From positions 113,906 to 177,905 of the forward strand of contig JAQWSE010000011.1 in NCBI GenBank assembly GCA_029243395.1: a DNA stretch of 64,000 bases. Direction: 5' to 3'. Shown piece by piece: positions 16,896-26,408 of this stretch. How positions within the stretch are numbered: position 1 is the first letter of the stretch; each line of letters starts with the position of its first letter. The notes beneath the pieces are model-generated. The model ran no database searches, had not been told where the DNA came from, and saw only the letters and a program-made list of their open reading frames with translations. Position numbers and translations under genes: made by a program. The DNA is from Paracoccaceae bacterium. Its GTDB lineage: Bacteria; Pseudomonadota; Alphaproteobacteria; Rhodobacterales; Rhodobacteraceae.

Positions 16896-19354
16896 TGGCA
16901 AAACAGCTTAATATAGATCCAGAGAAAACCCTTTCTGGGGACAAACTGCGGCCTTCAGAAATACTGATCCACGGATACAACAAACAATTTAAGGATGAGA
17001 GGAAATATTGGGGTGATTCAAAACTTATCGAATTGCTACGCCACATGCTTATTGTCAGAGAGTTTGAAACAATGCTCCATTCTTTCAAGTCAACTGGATC
17101 CTATAGGGGAATTGATTATCTATATAAGGGACCAGCACATCTATCGGTGGGACAAGAAGCTGTTGTAGTAGGTTCAGCTGCAGCACTTGCACCGGAAGAC
17201 AAAATTTTTGGCTCTCACCGTAGTCATGGTGAAATCATTGCTAAAGGTCTTTCTGCCATAAGTAATTTAGATAAGAAAAAACTTCATGAGATTATGGTTA
17301 ACCATGAGGACGGCAAGTTACTTTCACTTGTCCATGATTATGTAAAACCAGAATCTGGAGGTGATGCGGAAATGTTTTTATTGACGGGAATTTTGGCTGA
17401 GATATTTATGCGTGATGCAGGCTTTAATAAGGGTATGGGGGGATCAATGCATGCCTTTTTCACTCCTTTTGGAGCTTATCCAAACAATGCAATTGTTGGG
17501 GGATCTTCTGGTATAGCGGTTGGAGCAGCATTATTTAGTCACTTAAGTCAAGGAGATGGTATTTGTGTGGCTAATCTTGGTGATGGTAGTACGGGGTGTG
17601 GTCTTGTTTGGGAATCTATGAATTTTTCTGCAATGGGCCAATTTAAAACTCTCTGGTCATCACCCTTCAACAGAAATCCTCCTATTCTTTTTTGTTTTAC
17701 CAATAATTTTTACGCTATGGGTGGACAGACAAGCGGTGAAACCATGGCATGGGATCGACTTTCACGTATCGGAGCTGGTCTAAACGCTGAGCAGTTTCAC
17801 GCTGAAACAGTCAATGGCTCTGATCCACTCGCAGTCGCTGATGCTGTTTCACGCAAACGTGAAATTCTCCGAGAAGGTAAGGGCCCTGCATTGCTTGATA
17901 TTGAATGTTATCGCTTCTCTGGTCATTCGACCACTGATACAAATGCTTATCGTTCAAGAGACGAAATTAAAGCTTGGAAATTATATGACCCAATTGAATC
18001 TTTTCAAAGAAAGATTATTTCTGAAGGTCTTCTTACTGAAACTGCGGTGACCGAATTGATAGCTTCTGTGGGCAACCAGATAGAAGCTATAACCAGAGTG
18101 GTTGTTGATAGGAATTTGGTGCCTGCAATTGACATTAAGACCAATCCGACGATCATTGGTGATATGACGTTCAATGAAGAGAGCATTGAATTAACTCAGC
18201 TTGCAGACGATTTATTAATGGACCCTGGGGGATCAAAACAGCAGCAGTCTATCAAAAAGAAGGCAAGATTTGGTTTTGGGAAAGATGGGTCCCTGTTGTC
18301 TGGTATGCGAGCGGTCACTTTAAGGGATAGTCTTTCTGAGGCAATTTTACATCATTTGACGCATGACAAATCCTTGATTGCTTATGGGGAAGAGTGTCGC
18401 GATTGGGGCGGGGCCTTTGGTGTTTATCGCGGATTCGCCGATGTTCTTCCAAATCACCGGCTATTTAATGCGCCAATTTCTGAGGCGGCAATTGTTTCCA
18501 CAGGTATTGGTTATGCTCTTGCTGGCGGGCGATCTTTAATTGAATTAATGTACGCAGATTTCATTGGCCGAGCTGGAGATGAAATTTTTAACCAGTTAGC
18601 CAAATGGCAGGCTATGTCTGCAGGTGAACTTCGACTTCCAGTAGTGCTTCGAACGTCGATTGGTTCCAAATATGGGGCACAGCATTCCCAAGATTGGACT
18701 TCTCTCCTAGCTCATATACCAGGTTTAAGAATTGTATATCCAGCAACACCCTATGATGCTAAGGGATTAATGGCGACGGCTCTTTCCGGAAATGATCCTA
18801 CAGTGGTTTTCGAAAGCCAACGCTTATACGACAGAGTAGAAATTTTTGTTGAAAAAGGAGTTCCTGAATCATATTTTCGTTTGCCATTTGGGAGAGCAGC
18901 TGTCCGGAGAAAGGGGGATGATGTGACTATTTTAACTATTGGTCCATCCCTTTATCCAACACTAGAAGCCGTTAAGGAAATGCAAACGCATGGTATAAGT
19001 GCTGAGGTACTTGATGCTAGAACACTAGTACCTTTTGATTATGAAAGCTTAATTAATTCTGTAAATCGGACTGGCCGATTACTGATTGTATCTGAAGCAG
19101 TAGAAAGAGGTAGCTTTTCTAATACTATTGCAACCAATGTAATGCGCTTGGCTTTTGATAAGCTAAAGGCAGCACCAATAGTTTTGGGTGCCCCAAATTG
19201 GATTGCTCCTGGTGCAGATATGGAAGATACCTACGCACCTCAGGAAGAGGATATTTTTGATTCTGTGTTTGGAGAATTTTTTCCAGATAAAAGGGTGAAT
19301 AAGAGAGGAATCCGAAGTTGGGATTTCATACAGTTAGCAGGGCAAGGTCTCTAA
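16895..19354 (+). CDS. Fused alpha/beta E1 component of a 2-oxo-acid dehydrogenase
   Basis: A thiamine-diphosphate enzyme of 819 residues. Residues 40-410 form the alpha part, with the TPP/Mg motif GDGS at 229-232 and N270/N271 some 40 residues on. Residues 470-819 form the transketolase-like beta part (GEECRDWGGAFGVYRGF, then IGYALAGGRSLIEL). Alpha and beta are separate chains in most alphaproteobacterial complexes. It should decarboxylate a 2-oxo acid and pass the acyl or aldehyde unit to a lipoyl group. The next gene encodes only a lipoyl domain, and no E2 acyltransferase core or E3 is present nearby. It is co-transcribed with the kinase upstream. The substrate is unknown. Confidence 0.88.
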   Translation: MAKQLNIDPEKTLSGDKLRPSEILIHGYNKQFKDERKYWGDSKLIELLRHMLIVREFETMLHSFKSTGSYRGIDYLYKGPAHLSVGQEAVVVGSAAALAPEDKIFGSHRSHGEIIAKGLSAISNLDKKKLHEIMVNHEDGKLLSLVHDYVKPESGGDAEMFLLTGILAEIFMRDAGFNKGMGGSMHAFFTPFGAYPNNAIVGGSSGIAVGAALFSHLSQGDGICVANLGDGSTGCGLVWESMNFSAMGQFKTLWSSPFNRNPPILFCFTNNFYAMGGQTSGETMAWDRLSRIGAGLNAEQFHAETVNGSDPLAVADAVSRKREILREGKGPALLDIECYRFSGHSTTDTNAYRSRDEIKAWKLYDPIESFQRKIISEGLLTETAVTELIASVGNQIEAITRVVVDRNLVPAIDIKTNPTIIGDMTFNEESIELTQLADDLLMDPGGSKQQQSIKKKARFGFGKDGSLLSGMRAVTLRDSLSEAILHHLTHDKSLIAYGEECRDWGGAFGVYRGFADVLPNHRLFNAPISEAAIVSTGIGYALAGGRSLIELMYADFIGRAGDEIFNQLAKWQAMSAGELRLPVVLRTSIGSKYGAQHSQDWTSLLAHIPGLRIVYPATPYDAKGLMATALSGNDPTVVFESQRLYDRVEIFVEKGVPESYFRLPFGRAAVRRKGDDVTILTIGPSLYPTLEAVKEMQTHGISAEVLDARTLVPFDYESLINSVNRTGRLLIVSEAVERGSFSNTIATNVMRLAFDKLKAAPIVLGAPNWIAPGADMEDTYAPQEEDIFDSVFGEFFPDKRVNKRGIRSWDFIQLAGQGL

Positions 19355-19375
19355 TTAAACGAGGAGAATCATATA

Positions 19376-19609
19376 ATGACGGTAAATATATTAGTCCCCA
19401 ATCTAGGTAATGAAGTAACAGAAGCTGAGATTTCTGAGTGGATGTTTGATGAGGGAGAACAGGTCACAGAAGGCGAAGTTCTGGTAGTCATCTCCACGAC
19501 TAAAACATCTCTAGAAATAGAGGCGCCATCGGGCGGAAGGCTAGCAAAGATCAATTTCAGAGAAGGAGAGTTAGTAGAGATTGGTACTGTCCTTGGAATT
19601 ATTGAATAA
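19376..19609 (+). CDS. Free-standing lipoyl-domain carrier protein
   Basis: A complete 77-residue biotinyl/lipoyl fold and nothing else. The attachment lysine is K43 in ISTTKTSLEIEAPSGG, at the tip of the beta hairpin. Lack of the biotin-type MKM triplet favours lipoate. The start follows a GAGGAG ribosome-binding site, 22 bp after the E1 stop. In a normal complex this domain is the N-terminus of an E2 chain of about 400 residues. Here the TAA ends it, and after only 49 bp the next gene ends in the opposite direction, so no E2 core is hidden in another frame. It is the likely acyl acceptor for the fused E1. Confidence 0.88.
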   Translation: MTVNILVPNLGNEVTEAEISEWMFDEGEQVTEGEVLVVISTTKTSLEIEAPSGGRLAKINFREGELVEIGTVLGIIE

Positions 19610-19658
19610 ATCTAATTCTAGGATTTTTACCAGCATTGGATGCCAAAAAGAAAAACAT

Positions 19659-20714
19659 TCAATCTGCAGGGCATTCAGCCAAGGGAGTTCCCGGATTAGT
19701 ACTATTTTCATAAGCTGCTTCTACCAAGGCCATAGTATTCCAGGCATCTTCTACCGAGGCTATGAGATTGTCCTCTTGTCCTATGACAAAGCGTTGAAGT
19801 TGTGCCATACGGTTCCCAAAGCTCTCAGTGAACCATGATCCTTGCAAGGGAACTTTAATCCAATCTTCCCCAGTAGTTATTTCTAAAATGTCTGTTTCTC
19901 CTATAGGGTAGTTAAAGTTTACACCTAGATGGACATAGGCAGCTCCTTTGGTTCCACAGATTCGAAATTCACAGGCCTGAAATTTGCGGCCAAAACTGTG
20001 ATTATGATTTATAGTAAGAGCACATCGAATTTGTTCCCCATAATCCAAAATTGCAGCAGTTCTAGTATTGGAGGTCTTAGTTTGAGGGTGGCCTATTGTT
20101 TTTGCTTTCACGCCCTTTGGGTTTCCCAGTATGGATCGGACAAAGTCAAAATAATGAATTGAATGAAGTAAAATCTCTACTCGAGGCAATTTTTCCAGAA
20201 ATTTCCATAATCCCCAAGGAGTATCTAAAGCTAACCAAGCATCAAAATCTACCACTTGTCCTAACATGTCTTTATCAATGGCATCCTTTAATGCCAGCAT
20301 CATGGGTGAAAAACGTAATTGAAAATTGACTGCAGCCTTAAGCGATCGCCGTTGGCAGATTGAAAGAATTTGGGTCGCCTCATTCAAATTACTGCCCATA
20401 GGTTTTTGAATCAATACGCCAGAATTTTCAGGTAATATTTTTAATATTTCAGGATGTGCCTCCGGTGGCGTTGCAAGATCAAAGATTACATTCTTTTGGT
20501 TGGCAGCTTCCTGAGCTGTTGCAAAAGTTTTGATATTATACTTTGAACCTAATTCTTTAGCTTTATTCAAATTGGGATCATATATTCCGATCACCTCAAA
20601 TCCTGAATTATCGTATGCTGGTAGATGAGCGTCTTTAACAATTGACCCAGCCCCAAAAATGACTATTGGCATGGCTTTATTTGGCATAGGCCAGGATTGC
20701 CTGAGCTCAATCAT
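19659..20714 (-). CDS. Gfo/Idh/MocA-family sugar oxidoreductase
   Basis: A 351-residue NAD(P)-dependent dehydrogenase. The Rossmann motif IVIFGAGSIVKDAHLPAY is near residue 17. The catalytic EKP-type motif appears as QKPMG near residue 107, with Gln in place of Glu. The C-terminal domain holds HSIHYFDFVRSILG near residue 185, where the catalytic histidines sit. It is the last gene of a minus-strand group with ribokinase and FucU/RbsD, and its end nearly meets the lipoyl gene. It probably oxidises a sugar or cyclitol. Two start codons are possible; the protein core begins around residue 15. Confidence 0.88.
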   Translation of the reverse strand: MIELRQSWPMPNKAMPIVIFGAGSIVKDAHLPAYDNSGFEVIGIYDPNLNKAKELGSKYNIKTFATAQEAANQKNVIFDLATPPEAHPEILKILPENSGVLIQKPMGSNLNEATQILSICQRRSLKAAVNFQLRFSPMMLALKDAIDKDMLGQVVDFDAWLALDTPWGLWKFLEKLPRVEILLHSIHYFDFVRSILGNPKGVKAKTIGHPQTKTSNTRTAAILDYGEQIRCALTINHNHSFGRKFQACEFRICGTKGAAYVHLGVNFNYPIGETDILEITTGEDWIKVPLQGSWFTESFGNRMAQLQRFVIGQEDNLIASVEDAWNTMALVEAAYENSTNPGTPLAECPAD

Positions 20715-20759
20715 AAATAGATACCTTCCTTATTCTTTTATTATATATATTTCTGACTA

Positions 20760-21674
20760 TTACTTTCGGGTTGCTATTACTTTTTCAATTTCAGAACGAA
20801 TTGGCATAGACGGTGCTGTTCCTGGCCTCGTAACAGAAATACCAGCTGTAGCACATCCAAATGTCACAGCCTCCAAAGGTGTTTGACCCTCAGAAAGTGC
20901 TGCGGCAAAGCCGCCATTAAAAGCGTCACCAGCTCCCGTAGTTTCGACTACTGGAGCAACCTTAAAACTATCTACAAGCCCGTAACCATGAAGAAAAGCT
21001 CCTTTTTCTCCAAGCGTGATAATAGGCGTCTTAACGCCCATTTCATGTAGGTGATCAGAGGCTTTTTGTGCCTCTGAAACTGTCGATACGGATATTCCTG
21101 TCAGAGCTTCAGTCTCAGTTTCATTTGGAGTTATATAATCACATAGTGCTAATAATCCTTCCGGTAAGTCAGCAGCAGGAGCCGGATTTAAAACAGTTTG
21201 AACCCCAGCGGACTTTGCAATTTCCAAACCTTTGAATGCTGCATCCATGGGTTGTTCAAGTTGAGTCACAAATATGTCGGCTTTCGAAATCAAATCAGCC
21301 CGGTTTTCAAGGTCTTTTGGTGAGATATTGGCTGCTGCACCTGGGGCTATAATGATCGCATTATCTCCTGAAGACTCCTCAATAAATATGTAGGCCGCAC
21401 CGGTATAATCGTCCGAACTTTGTTCGACATATGGGGTGACGCCAGAAGAAGCCCAAGTATCTAATGCCATTTGCCCGAAATCATCTTTGCCGAGACGACT
21501 GATCATTGATACCTGTACCCCTGTTCGACCTGCAGCAACTGCCTGATTAGATCCTTTACCTCCAGGCCCAAGAGCAAATGAATTTCCTAGAACAGTTTCA
21601 CCTAAACGTGGCATGCGGTTGGCTCTGTATGCAGTGTCTGCAACAAAAACCCCTAGAATTACTACATGACCCAT
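20760..21674 (-). CDS. rbsK: Ribokinase
   Basis: A 304-residue PfkB-family kinase. GPGGKGSNQAVAAGRTG near residue 36 is the ribokinase sugar-binding motif. TTGAGDAFNGGFAAAL near residue 250 holds the catalytic Asp. NPAPAADLPEG and TPNETETEALTG are typical of ribokinases. It phosphorylates ribose or a related furanose with ATP. The FucU/RbsD gene lies 4 bp upstream on the same strand, an arrangement seen in rbs operons, and the Gfo/Idh/MocA gene follows 45 bp downstream. A second, less typical ribokinase is at 30519-31385. Confidence 0.9.
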   Translation of the reverse strand: MGHVVILGVFVADTAYRANRMPRLGETVLGNSFALGPGGKGSNQAVAAGRTGVQVSMISRLGKDDFGQMALDTWASSGVTPYVEQSSDDYTGAAYIFIEESSGDNAIIIAPGAAANISPKDLENRADLISKADIFVTQLEQPMDAAFKGLEIAKSAGVQTVLNPAPAADLPEGLLALCDYITPNETETEALTGISVSTVSEAQKASDHLHEMGVKTPIITLGEKGAFLHGYGLVDSFKVAPVVETTGAGDAFNGGFAAALSEGQTPLEAVTFGCATAGISVTRPGTAPSMPIRSEIEKVIATRK

Positions 21675-21678
21675 TAAC

Positions 21679-22128
21679 CTATCCTTCTTCTGGACCTACT
21701 ACTCCCTTACGGAGTGCAAAGCAGCCATAAAAACGGCGTTCTCCAGTTTGGATAACAGCATAGGCATCTTTTGCTCGCTCGTAAAATGCGTAGCGTTCTA
21801 TTGACATCATTGGATTAGGGCCTCCTGCTACGCTCACTTCTGTTTGAACTTCTTTCATTACAGGTAAGATTGTTTTAGGTTCGCCGACAACTTCCATTCT
21901 CCCAGCAGCATCATCAACAAATGTATCTATGGGGTATACGGACAAAATAGCCCGAACCACCTCTGCAGCCGATGCATCAATCCGCAGAAGGTCTCCCAAT
22001 ACCGTTTCCCTGGCTACCCTGTCGGAAGGAAAGTTAGTGTCTGCAATGATTAAATCATCGCCGTGTCCCATTGCCCGCAGTGTATATAAGACATCTGCAT
22101 TCAATAAAGCATTTATTCCTTTTAACAT
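21679..22128 (-). CDS. RbsD/FucU-family sugar mutarotase
   Basis: A full-length 149-residue mutarotase that speeds conversion between anomers of ribose- or fucose-like sugars. It begins MLKGINALLNADVLYTLRAMGHGDD. It carries the family His in MGHGDDLIIADTNFP and ends with ERRFYGCFALRKGVVG. The sequence is closer to FucU than to RbsD. It is the first gene of the minus-strand group with rbsK and the Gfo/Idh/MocA oxidoreductase. A truncated relative lies at 14814-15199, so the region once had two copies. Confidence 0.88.
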   Translation of the reverse strand: MLKGINALLNADVLYTLRAMGHGDDLIIADTNFPSDRVARETVLGDLLRIDASAAEVVRAILSVYPIDTFVDDAAGRMEVVGEPKTILPVMKEVQTEVSVAGGPNPMMSIERYAFYERAKDAYAVIQTGERRFYGCFALRKGVVGPEEG

Positions 22129-22284
22129 ATTATTTTAACCTTTCTCCATTACCAAAAAAATCCTTAATTACGTCAATTAACGTGACATTAGTGTGGTCCA
22201 GATTTATTAAAGCTTTTGCCAGAACGAATGTAATATGTCACTAGCGATCAAAGCATCATAGGCACTGAATTTGACGACCCCTTT

Positions 22285-23349
22285 CTAATTTATACGAAGT
22301 TTTGACTGCTGATCAAAAATGTGTATGCCATCCTGTTTGGCGGCTAAAGTCACTTCTTGCCCAGGCATAAAATCTCGTCTCTCACGTAGAACACATGTAA
22401 GGTCTTGATCATTACCGCGAAGTAGGAGATGTGTTTCTGAGCCTGTCGGTTCGACTACAGCTATCTTAGCAGGAATACCACTTTTTGAGGGTATGAGATT
22501 TTCAGGTCGAACGCCTGCAATTATCTTTTGCCCTTTCATTAATTCTGGTAATTTTGGAAGTGGCAAATGGGTATCATTAACTTCAAGTTGAAAACCCGTT
22601 TTGTTTGTATCAACGATACCTTCGATCATATTCATAGCGGGTGAACCTATGAAACTAGCTACAAAGGTATTGGCTGGGCTATCATAAACCTCCAGAGGAC
22701 TGCCGATTTGCTCAATATAACCATCTTGCATTACTACAATCTTATCGGCCATAGTCATGGCTTCTATCTGATCATGAGTTACGTATATTGTAGTAGAATT
22801 TAAACGCTGTTGAAGTTCACGGATTTCTGCCCGCATTTGTACACGCAATTTGGCATCAAGATTTGAGAGAGGTTCATCAAATAAAAAAACTTGTGGATCT
22901 CGGACAATGGCACGACCCATCGCTACTCTTTGTCGCTGTCCTCCTGACAAAGCTCGAGGATAGCGATTTAGATAAGGGGTAAGACCTAGGATTTCCGCAG
23001 CATGATTTACACGTTTTGCAATATCTGCTTTACCTAGTCCTTTCATCTTTAATGAAAAGGCCATATTCGCGCTGACCGTTTTATGAGGATAGAGAGCATA
23101 ATTTTGAAAAACCATGGCAATGTCTCTATCTGACGGAGGCAAGTTGTTGACTATTCGGTTTCCTATCGTAATTTGACCTGAAGTTATTCCCTCAAGACCG
23201 GCAACCATTCTGAGAAGAGTTGATTTTCCACAGCCCGAGGGCCCCACCAATACCACAAATTCTCCGTCCTCGATGTCTATATCTAGGCCATGGATAACCT
23301 CCGTATTTCCATATGATTTAAATAAATCACGTATTTTTACTTCAGCCAT
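22285..23349 (-). CDS. ABC sugar transporter ATP-binding protein (MalK/UgpC type)
   Basis: The 354-residue ATPase of a CUT1 sugar importer. It shows Walker [10 protein letters not shown] near residue 37, Q-loop [11 protein letters not shown], signature [14 protein letters not shown], Walker [13 protein letters not shown] and the switch His in [14 protein letters not shown]. The C-terminal 120 residues form the OB-type regulatory domain ([13 protein letters not shown]). It is divergent from the binding-protein and permease genes, with 240 bp between, and certainly belongs with them because no other ATPase gene of this kind is near. Confidence 0.93.
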   Translation of the reverse strand: MAEVKIRDLFKSYGNTEVIHGLDIDIEDGEFVVLVGPSGCGKSTLLRMVAGLEGITSGQITIGNRIVNNLPPSDRDIAMVFQNYALYPHKTVSANMAFSLKMKGLGKADIAKRVNHAAEILGLTPYLNRYPRALSGGQRQRVAMGRAIVRDPQVFLFDEPLSNLDAKLRVQMRAEIRELQQRLNSTTIYVTHDQIEAMTMADKIVVMQDGYIEQIGSPLEVYDSPANTFVASFIGSPAMNMIEGIVDTNKTGFQLEVNDTHLPLPKLPELMKGQKIIAGVRPENLIPSKSGIPAKIAVVEPTGSETHLLLRGNDQDLTCVLRERRDFMPGQEVTLAAKQDGIHIFDQQSKLRIN

Positions 23350-23589
23350 AAAAATTATCCTATAGGGTTAGGTGAAAACTAACTGATCAAATCAAGGGTG
23401 TCTACATCTGAAAAAATTTATTAAGTGGTGAGTTACTTGACAAAGCTCATCTTCGCTGAAATGATTTGTTACCACAAGATTTTGTTGGTTTTTATCGGAA
23501 CTATCTTTGAATGAAGTTTCTACTTTAGGGATTTCAGTTTATTTGGTTTGATGAATGCCGACGCAACCATATATAGGGAGGTTTAGTAT

Positions 23590-25224
23590 ATGAAAGTAGA
23601 ACTTTATAATCATCTTGTTCGCAACGGGTTAACCCGCCGATCAATGTTAAAGGGCGCAGCTAGTGCTGGAGCACTAGCAGCAATGGGAGGCGCTATACCA
23701 TCCATTGCAAGTGCAAGTTCTTCAATAAGAGCAGAAATTATGAAAATACCAGGTGTCGGCATGGGATCGCCTGGAGACGCCGAATGGCAAAAGGTTGGAG
23801 AACTCTGCTTGGGGCCAGTAAAAGAGCGGGTCAAGCCAGGTGAGTTTAAAGGGGTAGAATTGACCTTCATGGGACTTAACAATCAGAACTTGCACAACTT
23901 TTTGTTTCGTGGGTTTTTAAAACCTTGGGAAGCCTACACTGGTGCTAAAATTAATTGGATTGATTTGGCACAAGCTGACTATAATCCAAGACTTCAACAA
24001 TCTATTGCAACCAAAACTGTTGATTTTGATATTATTGAAATGGGTGCGCCTTTTGAAGGAGACACTGCTGGGCAAGGTCTACTTAATGAAATGCCTGACT
24101 GGGTGAAAGATCAAATTGATTATAATGATTTAGTTGGTTACCTTCAACCACCCGTCGGAACCTGGGATGGCAAAGCATATAGAATTAACATCGACGGTGA
24201 TTGCCACACTTTTTGTTATAGAACAGATTATTTTGGTTCCGGTTCAATTACTGGAAGAGCCAATCCTCCAAAAACTTGGCAAGAAGTCAATCAAATTTCA
24301 AAAGACGTCGTTGGAAAAACAGATCCATTAACTGGACTACCTGCACATGGATTTTTGGACCCATTAAAGGGTTGGGGCGGTTTTGGTATGTACTTTCTAA
24401 CAGACCGAGCTGGTCCATATGTTAAGCATCCAGACGATCCAGCATTTTTATTTGACGTTGATACTATGAAGCCTAGGATAAACAATCCTGGGTGGGTTCA
24501 GGCTATCCAAGATGTGATGGATTTAATTGCTATCGAAGGAGCTTATCCTGCAGATCAGATTAATGCTGATCCCGGTACAACTGGTTTTCAGCAATTTCTT
24601 GCTGGCACAGGATCAATGCTAACTTGGTGGGGCGATATTGGTTCAAACGCGCGTACTTCGGACAGTTCTGTTATTGGTGATGTAGTAGGATTTAACATGA
24701 TCCCTGGTTCTGATCGAGTTTACAATCATAACAAAGGTGCATGGGAAAATACCTATAATGAGGCACCGAACAATGCTTACCTTGGTTGGGGTGTTTATGT
24801 TACAAATCGCGTTGAAGGTGATAGCAAAAAACGTCAAGCGGCATGGTCTGCAGCAGCTCATATAGGAGGAAAAGATCTTTCACTATGGACTTCTGCTTAT
24901 CCTTCAGGATTCCAACCATATAGAAACTCGCATTTTAATTATGATGAGTGGGAAGCAGCTGGGTATGATCGCGCATTTGTGGAAGATTATCTTGGATCAA
25001 ACCTTGATACATATAACCATCCAAATTCGCTCAATGAACCGCGTATCCCTGGTATTTTCCAATATTATTCTGTTGCCGAGGATGAATTGGCTAAAGGCTT
25101 TGCTGGGCAGTACGGTTCAGCTCAGGAAACAGCTGATGCAATAGCAGTAGCCTGGGAAAAAATTACAGACTCAATTGGTCGAGACAGCCAGATCGCTCTT
25201 TATAAAGCGTCGATGGGTCTTTGA
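23590..25224 (+). CDS. Tat-exported ABC transporter solute-binding protein
   Basis: A periplasmic binding protein of the extracellular solute-binding family 1, 544 residues, which is long for the class. The N-terminus is a Tat signal: LTRRSMLKGAASAGALAA with R16 R17, a hydrophobic stretch and a cut near ASAS. The mature part has WTYP-like binding features (WTSAYPSGFQPY). A strong GGGAGG site precedes the ATG. Tat export implies folding before export. It heads the operon with two permeases; a stem-loop just after its stop may keep its mRNA in excess. The ligand is probably a sugar or polyol. Confidence 0.9.
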   Translation: MKVELYNHLVRNGLTRRSMLKGAASAGALAAMGGAIPSIASASSSIRAEIMKIPGVGMGSPGDAEWQKVGELCLGPVKERVKPGEFKGVELTFMGLNNQNLHNFLFRGFLKPWEAYTGAKINWIDLAQADYNPRLQQSIATKTVDFDIIEMGAPFEGDTAGQGLLNEMPDWVKDQIDYNDLVGYLQPPVGTWDGKAYRINIDGDCHTFCYRTDYFGSGSITGRANPPKTWQEVNQISKDVVGKTDPLTGLPAHGFLDPLKGWGGFGMYFLTDRAGPYVKHPDDPAFLFDVDTMKPRINNPGWVQAIQDVMDLIAIEGAYPADQINADPGTTGFQQFLAGTGSMLTWWGDIGSNARTSDSSVIGDVVGFNMIPGSDRVYNHNKGAWENTYNEAPNNAYLGWGVYVTNRVEGDSKKRQAAWSAAAHIGGKDLSLWTSAYPSGFQPYRNSHFNYDEWEAAGYDRAFVEDYLGSNLDTYNHPNSLNEPRIPGIFQYYSVAEDELAKGFAGQYGSAQETADAIAVAWEKITDSIGRDSQIALYKASMGL

Positions 25225-25235
25225 CCTGAGGATTA

Positions 25236-25265
25236 TTAGATCGGCGGTGAAAGTCGCCGATCTAA
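25236..25265 (+). other. Intercistronic stem-loop after the binding-protein gene
   Basis: A perfect 11-bp stem, TTAGATCGGCG at 25236-25246 and CGCCGATCTAA at 25255-25265, with an 8-base loop. It starts 11 bases after the binding-protein stop. No U-run follows, so it should not end transcription fully. In sugar ABC operons such hairpins protect the upstream binding-protein mRNA from 3' decay and so raise its level over the permeases. That role is inferred here. Confidence 0.7.
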
Positions 25266-25295
25266 CATCATTTCATGTAATCAGGATGAGCAGTC

Positions 25296-26405
25296 GTGAG
25301 TAGCCCTGAAGGTGATTATCTCCATATAGTGATGCCTGACCAAATTTCTGTTAGACGACAACAGTTAGGTCGTTTGATAATTTGGGGCTCAGCTTGTGCT
25401 TTATTTCTTGTTGTAATTCTTCAGTCGCTAGATCAAGTGAATTTTTTTTCAATTGGTTTTGAAAATTGGAGACCTACTCTCTATGCTTATCTTTTGTGGG
25501 CTTTTTGTCTATGCTTGGGGCAGGTAATTTTGTATGGGGAACAAGGTAAAAGGAGGTTATTTATACTTCCTGCTGTTCTTTTTGTAGTATCAGTGGTTAT
25601 CTTTCCGTTAATCTTTGCTCTTGGTATTGCGTTTTCCAGTTGGAACCTTTCCTCACCGGATGGCAGACAGTTCAATGGATTAGATAATGTTTACCAGATG
25701 TGGACAGATCCATTTTACTGGAATGCGATGAAAAACATGGTTTATTACACACTTGTTATTTTGTTGGAATATATAGTTGCATTTGGGTTGGCTCTTCTTC
25801 TAAACGCTCAAATACGGGGCCGTAAATTCTTTAGGGTTGTTTTTTTAATGCCATTGATGCTTTCTCCAGTAGCTGTCAGCTGGATGATTGGAAAGTCCAT
25901 GCTGGAGGCACGATTTGGGCCTATATCTCGCTTGGCTCGGGAGCTAGGGTGGGATAACCCTTCATTTTTTGGTAGTCCGGAAATGGCACGTGCTGTCATC
26001 ATGATCATGGACGCGTGGACCTTCATCCCATTAATGATGATAATGATTTTAGCAGGATTACAGGCAATCCCCAAAGAAATGCATGAAGCAGCTGAAGTAG
26101 ATGGTGCTTCACCCTGGAAAAAATTCTGGGAGATAACTTTTCCATTAATGTTGCCTGTATCTATTACAGCAATTTTAATAAGAATTATATTTAAGCTTAA
26201 ATTGGCTGATATTATTATCAACGTTACTTCTGGTGGGCCCGGTGGTGCCACCGATAGTGTAACAAGTTTTATTTTCAGAGAATATAGGGATCGCTCAAAT
26301 GTTGGCTACGGTACCTTTCTAGCGATTTTTTATTTGATAATTATTGTTATAGCGATGACGGTTTTAATTAAACTATCAGATCGTTGGATGAAGCCAAGGT
26401 ATTGA
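25296..26405 (+). CDS. ABC sugar transporter permease (MalF type)
   Basis: A 369-residue inner-membrane subunit with about eight helices. The ATPase-contact EAA loop is MHEAAEVDGASPWKKFWEITFPLMLP near residue 262. Two extra N-terminal helices (IIWGSACALFLVVIL and TLYAYLLWAFCLCLGQVIL) come before the core. The start is a GTG; an ATG 36 bp later (MPDQISVRR) is an alternative. It is followed by the second permease after only 3 bp. Confidence 0.92.
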   Translation: MSSPEGDYLHIVMPDQISVRRQQLGRLIIWGSACALFLVVILQSLDQVNFFSIGFENWRPTLYAYLLWAFCLCLGQVILYGEQGKRRLFILPAVLFVVSVVIFPLIFALGIAFSSWNLSSPDGRQFNGLDNVYQMWTDPFYWNAMKNMVYYTLVILLEYIVAFGLALLLNAQIRGRKFFRVVFLMPLMLSPVAVSWMIGKSMLEARFGPISRLARELGWDNPSFFGSPEMARAVIMIMDAWTFIPLMMIMILAGLQAIPKEMHEAAEVDGASPWKKFWEITFPLMLPVSITAILIRIIFKLKLADIIINVTSGGPGGATDSVTSFIFREYRDRSNVGYGTFLAIFYLIIIVIAMTVLIKLSDRWMKPRY

Positions 26406-26408
26406 TGA

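Noticed and set aside
19376..19609. Lipoyl-domain protein as a biotin carrier
   Set aside because: The lysine is in TTKTS and not the MKM triplet of biotin carriers, and the neighbour is a 2-oxo-acid dehydrogenase E1.
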